A DNA stretch of 17,954 nt, taken from positions 1 through 17,954 of the forward strand of contig JAEYPA010000087.1 in the NCBI GenBank assembly GCA_023411225.1, read 5' to 3'. The position numbers and the translations under genes are program-made. The stretch is from Bacillota bacterium (GTDB lineage Bacteria; Bacillota; Clostridia; Lachnospirales; Lachnospiraceae). Of the stretch, positions 12,854-17,954 are shown piece by piece; within the stretch, counting starts at the first letter, position 1; each line of letters opens with the position of its first letter. The notes beneath the pieces are model-generated. The model did not search any database and had not been told where the DNA came from. It saw nothing but the letters and a program-made list of their open reading frames with translations.

Positions 12854-15124
12854 CTACATTGACTTATCTTCATCTGACAGAGACTTACGTAGATAGCGGG
12901 CTGTAATAGTCTCACTATAATCTACCATTTCTCTAGGAGTTCCGACAAATACAACCTTTCCACCGGCAGTTCCTCCATCTGGTCCAACATCGATGAGGTA
13001 ATCTGCCTGTTTGATTACATCCAAGTTGTGTTCTATGATAATTACAGTATTACCATGCAATACAAAGCTATCCAAAAGTGTCATGATATTCTTAATATCT
13101 GAGGCATGAAGGCCAGTTGTAGGTTCATCTAGGACATAGATGTTGCCCTTCTTGTCCAGATATTTGGCTAGCTTCACTCGTTGTCTCTCCCCGCCGGATA
13201 GAGTGGAGAGGGGCTGTCCTAGGGATAAATAAGAAAGACCTACCTCTATCATTGCCTTGGTCTGCTTAGCTATCTTTCGATTATCTTTAAAGAAACCAGC
13301 AGCTTCCTCCGCTGACATATTGAGAATATCTACTATATTCTTGCCTTGATAGCAATAAGACAATGCTTCTTTACTGAATCTCATTCCTTCACAAGACTCA
13401 CATACAGTGGTAACAGGGTCCATAAACACTAGTTCTGTCACAATAAAACCTTTTCCTTTACATATCGGACAAGCTCCTTTGCTGTTGAAGGAAAATAGAG
13501 AAGCATCCACATGATTTTCCTGTGCCATCAGTTTACGAATTTCGTCAAAGAAGCCTAAGAACGTAGCTGGGGTGGAACGACCTGTGGCAGTAACCGGGGA
13601 CTGGTCTACTAAAACCACCTGCTCCTCATATTCTTTAGCAAATATATCTCGAATCAAAGTACTTTTACCAGACCCGGCTACACCGGTGACTACTGTCAAC
13701 ACCCCCAGTGGAATGTCCACAGACACCTCTTTTAAGTTATGTAGACTGGCACCCCGCACTGGTAAGTATTCCTTTGGAACTCTAGGATTCTTCTTTATAG
13801 GAGTCTGTGTCTTCATAGCATCTCCAGTCAGAGTACCAGAAAGAAGCAGGCTCTCATAACTACCTTGGAATAGAATCTGACCACCATTTTTACCTGCCAG
13901 AGGACCAACATCTATAACTTCATCCGCAATGCTGATGACATCCTTGTCGTGCTCTACTACTAGCACAGAATTTCCCTTATCACGAAGACTTTTTAGTAGC
14001 TTTGTCATGCGGTGAACATCTCTCGGATGCATACCTGTGCTGGGCTCATCAAAGATATAAATCATGCCTGTTAGGGAACTGCCCATGTAGCGGACTAACT
14101 TCAATCTCTGAGCTTCTCCTCCGGACAAGGAAGCAGACTCTCTATTCATACTAAGGTAAGGTAACCCTATGTCAATCATTCTTGTAAGAGATGCTACTAG
14201 GCTGTCAACAATGGTCTGAGCCCTTGGGTCCTCGATCGTTTTTAGCACTGTTACTAATTCTGAAAATTCCATTTCGCACATCTGGTCGATGCCATACCCT
14301 GCCACCTTACAGGAAAGAGCTGCCGCATTGAGCCTCTTCCCATGACAAAGAGGACACTTCTTTTGAGCAATTAACTCACTGGCCCTATTCTGTAGAGCAT
14401 CACTTTTATCTGATAAATCTCTCTTTAACAGCAGACGGCTATATTGGTTATAGATTCCTTCTACCTTCTTACTAATCCGTTCTCCACCTTTTTCTTCTGC
14501 CCCATATAAAAGGATATTGCGTTCTCTTTTGGAATAATCCTTTAACTTTTTCTCTGGATCAAATAGGCCTGATTCCAGGTACTGCTGCAAATACCAGCTT
14601 CCTGGACGAAAAAGAGTAGCGTCAATCATTCCGGTATGTAAGGATTCCTCTGGTTTAAGAAATGCTTCCACGTTAAGCTCCGCTACATTGCCAAGACCAG
14701 AACATTCTGGGCACATACCATTGGGATCATTAAAAGAAAAATAAGAGGCGGTTCCCACATAAGGTGTTCCGATACGGGAAAATAGGACACGAAGTGCAGA
14801 ATACATCTCGCTAATCGTTCCAACGGTGGATCTGGCATTGCCCCCTAAGGAACTTTGATCAATAATAACAGAAGCTGACAGGTTCTCAATCAGGTCCACT
14901 TTAGGTTTTACGTATTTAGGGAGACGACCCCTGATAAATGCTGAATAGGTCTCATTCATCTGACGCTGACTCTCCGCTGCTATGGTGTCGAATACGATAC
15001 TGGACTTTCCAGACCCAGATACCCCGGTAAATACTACAATTTTTTCTTTTGGTATACGAATCGACACATTTTTCAAATTATTTTGTGTCAACCCGTGAAT
15101 ATTGATATATTCTTGATGTGGCAT
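12854..15124 (-). CDS. UvrA-like ABC ATPase, short UvrA2/DrrC type
   Basis: A 756-residue double ABC ATPase, about 190 residues shorter than UvrA. First half: Walker A GVSGSGKS (34-41), Cys138/141 and Cys257/260 as one zinc module, signature LSGGEAQR (333-340), Walker B YIFDEPSTG. Second half: Walker A GVAGSGKS (481-488), Cys552/555 and Cys575/578 as the second zinc module, signature LSGGERQR (642-649), Walker B YVLDEPTTG. The missing length fits loss of the UvrB-binding part, the usual state of UvrA2 proteins linked to tolerance of DNA-binding drugs rather than standard excision repair. The ATG follows GGAGAG. The cluster with a DNA glycosylase, a MerR regulator and an exporter supports a drug or DNA-damage resistance role. 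Two related palindromes lie upstream. Confidence 0.93.
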   Translation of the reverse strand: MPHQEYINIHGLTQNNLKNVSIRIPKEKIVVFTGVSGSGKSSIVFDTIAAESQRQMNETYSAFIRGRLPKYVKPKVDLIENLSASVIIDQSSLGGNARSTVGTISEMYSALRVLFSRIGTPYVGTASYFSFNDPNGMCPECSGLGNVAELNVEAFLKPEESLHTGMIDATLFRPGSWYLQQYLESGLFDPEKKLKDYSKRERNILLYGAEEKGGERISKKVEGIYNQYSRLLLKRDLSDKSDALQNRASELIAQKKCPLCHGKRLNAAALSCKVAGYGIDQMCEMEFSELVTVLKTIEDPRAQTIVDSLVASLTRMIDIGLPYLSMNRESASLSGGEAQRLKLVRYMGSSLTGMIYIFDEPSTGMHPRDVHRMTKLLKSLRDKGNSVLVVEHDKDVISIADEVIDVGPLAGKNGGQILFQGSYESLLLSGTLTGDAMKTQTPIKKNPRVPKEYLPVRGASLHNLKEVSVDIPLGVLTVVTGVAGSGKSTLIRDIFAKEYEEQVVLVDQSPVTATGRSTPATFLGFFDEIRKLMAQENHVDASLFSFNSKGACPICKGKGFIVTELVFMDPVTTVCESCEGMRFSKEALSYCYQGKNIVDILNMSAEEAAGFFKDNRKIAKQTKAMIEVGLSYLSLGQPLSTLSGGERQRVKLAKYLDKKGNIYVLDEPTTGLHASDIKNIMTLLDSFVLHGNTVIIIEHNLDVIKQADYLIDVGPDGGTAGGKVVFVGTPREMVDYSETITARYLRKSLSDEDKSM

Positions 15125-15151
15125 AATAATTCTCTCCTTCTCTATACAATA

Positions 15152-15171
15152 TTACTATTCTAATACAGTAA
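15152..15171. repeat. Palindromic element, proximal copy, upstream of the uvrA-like gene
   Basis: TTACTATTCTAATACAGTAA, a 20-base imperfect palindrome (TTACT...AGTAA), about 30 bases before the uvrA-like start codon. It repeats at 15218-15235 with only two bases missing. Probable regulator-binding site. Confidence 0.55.
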
Positions 15172-15217
15172 AGAGTTATTTTCTCGACTTTTTCTGCTCT
15201 ATTTTTGTCCCTTCCCC

Positions 15218-15235
15218 TTACTATTCATACAGTAA
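15218..15235. repeat. Palindromic element, distal copy, upstream of the uvrA-like gene
   Basis: TTACTATTCATACAGTAA, an 18-base version of the element at 15152-15171 that lacks the central TA. The two centres are 65 bases apart, about six helical turns. The region around them is AT-rich and must hold the uvrA-like promoter, but I cannot fix its boxes. Confidence 0.55.
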
Positions 15236-15276
15236 TTTAAGTCTAAATGAATTAGAAATGTTTTGCAACCTTTGTA

Positions 15277-15315
15277 CAATAATAAAGCGGCCCTGGTATT
15301 AACCAGTGACCGCTT
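15277..15315 (-). terminator. Rho-independent terminator after the GNAT gene
   Basis: AAGCGG (15285-15290) pairs with CCGCTT (15310-15315), and the inner CTGGT pairs with ACCAG around a four-base ATTA loop. On the minus strand the stem runs into TTTATTATT. It ends the chemotaxis/acetyltransferase transcript before the uvrA-like promoter region. Confidence 0.75.
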
Positions 15316-15337
15316 CTGGGAATGTCAAGAAAGGTTC

Positions 15338-15862
15338 CTAGTATTTATTATTGAAAACCCTTAAGTCCTTGAAATATATAATATCTTCGATAATTGTCTC
15401 TCCGTATAGTTCATCCTCACGTTGTCCTACCACTTCACCACCCATATAAAGATAAAAATCCAGTGATTTATTCTTATGCAAACAATTAACAATCATAGAA
15501 GTATAATTCTTGTCGCATATTTCTTGTGCTGTAGCCAGAAATAGAGCTTTTCCTATCCCCTGGCCCTGTAATCCCTGTAATATATAAAATGCCTGAATTT
15601 CTCCCGCAGACGGGTAACGGTCATTTCTTGATTTGACATAGGAGCAAAAACCTACTACTGTTCCATCCATAACAGCAATCAATACATTATCATCCTTTTC
15701 TATGTAGGTCCTGATTTGTTTTGCTATTTGCTCCAATTCTAGAATTCTGGTATCAATGATAGTCTCAGGTATTAAGCCTGTATAGGCTGTTTTCCACGTA
15801 TATACATTGACAATAGCAGTACTAAGAGCATCCTCTGCAACCGCTTTACGAATATGAAACAT
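15338..15862 (-). CDS. GNAT family N-acetyltransferase
   Basis: A 174-residue protein of normal GNAT size. The acetyl-CoA pyrophosphate loop (motif A) is GLQGQGIGKALF (97-108), following the strand EIQAFYIL. The N-terminal TWKTAYTGLIPE is typical of a GNAT subgroup often annotated only by family. The C-terminal MIVNCLHKNKSLDFYLYMGG matches motif B. It transfers an acetyl group from acetyl-CoA to an amine of unknown identity. The ATG follows GGGGGAGG. It lies 37 bp after cheD with no terminator between, so it may be read from the chemotaxis promoter. That does not show a chemotaxis function. Confidence 0.92.
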   Translation of the reverse strand: MFHIRKAVAEDALSTAIVNVYTWKTAYTGLIPETIIDTRILELEQIAKQIRTYIEKDDNVLIAVMDGTVVGFCSYVKSRNDRYPSAGEIQAFYILQGLQGQGIGKALFLATAQEICDKNYTSMIVNCLHKNKSLDFYLYMGGEVVGQREDELYGETIIEDIIYFKDLRVFNNKY

Positions 15863-15899
15863 AGCTTTTCCTCCCCCTTAGCAATACTTCTCTCAGATA

Positions 15900-16373
15900 T
15901 CAAATAATCAAAGGCTGCATATACACTTTTTTTTGTCCGGTTGCCACAGCAAATTCTAACGTTCGACTGTTCTCGCCTCCAATTTCTACAGCCTGAAACC
16001 TTATTCCATTACTATTCAGTATCATTATTACCATTTGCACATTTCTAGCTCCAATTTGAAAATAATCATTTTTTCTTGCAGAGCCAGCACCTCCAAATAA
16101 TTCGATTTGAAGATTTTCTTTTCGACAGCCATACTCCACGCACATTTTTTGAATTAACATTGGAACTGCGATATTAGCATAATAGCACGGATGATCTGGA
16201 TTGTATAGAGAATATTTCGTAGAATCAGGTAACGCTATGTGTACCATGCCTGCTGTCCTTGTGATAGGACAATAGGCTGTAACTGCTACACATGATGCCA
16301 ATGCATAAGTCTTAATCACATCATGGGGACGATTTGCTATGGCTATATCCCCTATTCCAACAATATGTTCCAT
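15900..16373 (-). CDS. cheD: Chemoreceptor glutamine deamidase CheD
   Basis: A 157-residue CheD of full family length. The catalytic Cys is in YALASCVAVTAY (Cys28), where many CheD proteins have LGSCV. The catalytic His is in GMVHIALPDS (His45). The FGGAGSARK segment is also typical. CheD deamidates specific glutamines in methyl-accepting chemotaxis receptors and, in Gram-positive bacteria, binds the phosphatase CheC to tune adaptation. It acts in the cytoplasm at the receptor arrays. Its start is three bases after the cheB stop, with GAGGGTGA inside the cheB end, so the two are translationally coupled. CheC is not in the window. Confidence 0.96.
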   Translation of the reverse strand: MEHIVGIGDIAIANRPHDVIKTYALASCVAVTAYCPITRTAGMVHIALPDSTKYSLYNPDHPCYYANIAVPMLIQKMCVEYGCRKENLQIELFGGAGSARKNDYFQIGARNVQMVIMILNSNGIRFQAVEIGGENSRTLEFAVATGQKKVYMQPLII

Positions 16374-16376
16374 ACT

Positions 16377-17363
16377 TCACCCTCTTAACATTTCATTCAG
16401 TAATGGAGGAATCCCATCTAGTGACGTTTGCTTCTCAACGGCTCCTATTTCATAGGCCACTTTTGGCATTCCATAAACAACAGCAGAATCTTCATCCTGT
16501 CCAATCGTTCTTGCTCCCTGTTGTCTCATTGATAATAATCCTTTTGCACCATCAGCCCCCATACCGGTTAATATAATCCCAATGGCTGAGTGCTTCGCTT
16601 CTTTCGCAACAGAATCAAACAAGACATCTACACTTGGGCAATGCCCATTTACTCGTTCGCTCTGAAAACATTCCACCTGATAGTGTTCTCCCACTTTTTT
16701 TATTCTCATATGGTGATTACCAGGGGCAATCAATACTTTCCCAGGTTCAACAAGGTCCCCTGTCACAGCTTCCTTCACGTAAAAGGAAGTACTTTGATTC
16801 AAACTTTCTGCAAACATAGCAGAGAAAACAGGCGGTATGTGTTGTACAACAACAATTCCGGGGATACTGGCGGACATCATCTGTAACATATGGGTAACCG
16901 CCTGGGTTCCACCAGTCGAGGAACCAATGGCAATTATTTGATAGGAATGATTTTTTTTCTTCCATTGTGATACATTGACCGTGGAAGCAATTCTTACTTT
17001 TAATGAAAGTTCTGTAAGGAAGGTCTCCACTGATTGTACTGCTTTAATCTGTGGTTTTTGTATATAATCTATAGCTCCTGAATTCATAACGTCTACTCCA
17101 TCCTTACTCATAGAACTTACAATAATCACAGGAATCGGAAATTGGGGCATTAGCTTACTTACAAATTCAAGTCCACTCATTTTCGGCATTTCTATATCAC
17201 AGGTTAGCACATCGGGTTTTAATTCAAGTATTTTATCTCGTGCTTCATAAGGATCTGATGCCATGCCAACCACCTCAATGGAAGGGTCTGAAGCAAGCCC
17301 TTTTGCAATGAGTTGCTGAAACAGTGTACTGTCATCAATCACTAACACTCTGATTTTCTTCAT
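16377..17363 (-). CDS. cheB: Chemotaxis response regulator protein-glutamate methylesterase/glutaminase CheB
   Basis: A 328-residue two-domain protein. The receiver domain (1 to about 120) has the acidic pair Asp10-Asp11, phospho-acceptor Asp56 in LTCDIEMPKMSG, Ser in IVSSMS and Lys103 in YIQKP. The methylesterase domain has the nucleophile in IGSSTGGTQ (Ser149), His175 in QHIPP and Asp271 in LTGMGADGA, the complete catalytic triad. CheB removes methyl groups from receptor glutamates when phosphorylated by CheA, opposing CheR. The ATG follows GGAAGGAA. It starts three bases after the cheR stop, so cheR, cheB and cheD form one operon. Confidence 0.97.
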   Translation of the reverse strand: MKKIRVLVIDDSTLFQQLIAKGLASDPSIEVVGMASDPYEARDKILELKPDVLTCDIEMPKMSGLEFVSKLMPQFPIPVIIVSSMSKDGVDVMNSGAIDYIQKPQIKAVQSVETFLTELSLKVRIASTVNVSQWKKKNHSYQIIAIGSSTGGTQAVTHMLQMMSASIPGIVVVQHIPPVFSAMFAESLNQSTSFYVKEAVTGDLVEPGKVLIAPGNHHMRIKKVGEHYQVECFQSERVNGHCPSVDVLFDSVAKEAKHSAIGIILTGMGADGAKGLLSMRQQGARTIGQDEDSAVVYGMPKVAYEIGAVEKQTSLDGIPPLLNEMLRG

Positions 17364-17366
17364 ACT

Positions 17367-17954
17367 CTATTCCTTCCTGTAAACAGCAGGCATTACATAT
17401 TTATAATCTGTTGTTTCACGGTTTAATGACTCCGAATGCCCAATGAATAAGTATCCTCCTGGCTCTGTCATCTGATAAAACCTATTTATCAGCTCCTCTT
17501 TTGTTTTGTTATCAAAATAAATCATCACATTTCTGCAGAATATTACATGAAAACGTCTTTTAAATGGAAAAGTGGTATCCATTAAATTGAACTTCTTAAA
17601 TACAATATTTCTTTTAATATCCTCATTTACTTCATACTCATCATACCCCACCTGATGAAAATTATTTATTTTCCATTGAAGTGGTAATTGGGCTATCTCT
17701 GATGCACTATAGACACCACCAATGGCCTTACTCAATACCTTTTGAGAAATATCGGTTGCTAGAAGCTGAGTGTCCCAGAGATGCATATTATTTTCAAAAT
17801 AGTCCTGTATTATCATAGACAAGGTGTAAGGCTCCTGCCCGTAAGAACAGCCTGCGCTCCAGACTCTAAGGTCATGATCAGGGATAGTCTTTTTTAAATA
17901 CGGAAGAACAACATCGCTAAAATACTTAAAATGCTCTGCTTCTCTCATAAAGAA
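17367..17954 (-). CDS. cheR: Chemotaxis protein methyltransferase CheR (partial, N-terminus off the edge)
   Basis: The C-terminal 195 residues of CheR; the frame is open through the right edge. The edge residues FFMREAEHF match the family's TxFFRExxHF segment, so roughly the first 60-80 residues are missing, and the ATG at 17948 is internal. The SAM-binding motif is RVWSAGCSYGQEPYTLSM, followed by the acidic LLATDIS and the diagnostic VIFCRNVMIYFD. CheR methylates receptor glutamates with S-adenosylmethionine to adapt to steady signals. It is the first of the three che genes visible here and overlaps neither neighbour. Confidence 0.95.
   Translation of the reverse strand, partial: FFMREAEHFKYFSDVVLPYLKKTIPDHDLRVWSAGCSYGQEPYTLSMIIQDYFENNMHLWDTQLLATDISQKVLSKAIGGVYSASEIAQLPLQWKINNFHQVGYDEYEVNEDIKRNIVFKKFNLMDTTFPFKRRFHVIFCRNVMIYFDNKTKEELINRFYQMTEPGGYLFIGHSESLNRETTDYKYVMPAVYRKE

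Noticed and set aside
12802..12915. Longer start for the deoxyinosine glycosylase
   Set aside because: The extra residues do not fit the family, overlap the uvrA-like gene and have no ribosome site.
12854..15124. Canonical uvrA of nucleotide excision repair
   Set aside because: At 756 residues it is too short for UvrA and lacks the usual neighbours uvrB or uvrC; the UvrA2-type call fits better.
1..17954. CRISPR array, tRNA, rRNA, intact IS element or integrase
   Set aside because: No regularly spaced identical repeats, no cloverleaf-type sequence with CCA end, and no transposase or recombinase motifs were seen on either strand.

Overview
The window looks like chromosomal DNA from a motile, low-GC Gram-positive anaerobe of the class Clostridia, possibly a Lachnospiraceae-type organism. 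The basis is strong GGAGG-type ribosome sites before nearly every gene, AT-rich codon use, a cheR-cheB-cheD chemotaxis operon and the gene families present. The genus is inference; no rRNA or other taxonomic marker is present.

Bases 1-3701: an MFS transporter (cut by the window edge) lies downstream of a MATE exporter on the minus strand. A divergent AraC-family regulator shares their 220-bp upstream region. The AraC gene converges with, and overlaps by 16 bp, a small flavodoxin gene that follows an FMN-binding-domain gene. That FMN gene has lost its 5' end at about 4025.

Bases 4025-8425: an apparent acquired island with visibly higher GC. It opens with a perfect hairpin and what looks like the last ~57 bases of a group II intron. 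A TetR regulator follows, divergent from a 1028-residue surface protein. That protein has a signal peptide, a helical/coiled-coil N-terminal half, an Ig-like domain, a parallel beta-helix repeat region and one C-terminal membrane anchor. A promoter and a dyad operator lie between the two genes. Behind the large gene is the tail of a broken gene, then a strong terminator. This pair is the least familiar system in the window.

Bases 8453-15124 (all minus strand): a UvrA2-type ATPase, a DNA-deoxyinosine glycosylase and a double-headed MerR regulator form one unit ended by a terminator. A two-gene ABC-2 exporter follows, then a separate unit of a histidine phosphatase and a Cof-type HAD phosphatase with its own promoter. 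The first five genes read as a genotoxin or drug-resistance and repair neighbourhood. Two near-identical palindromes lie before the uvrA-like gene.

Bases 15338-17954 (minus strand): cheR (partial), cheB and cheD, closely spaced, followed by a GNAT acetyltransferase and a terminator. No tRNA, rRNA, CRISPR array, intact transposase or integrase was seen.
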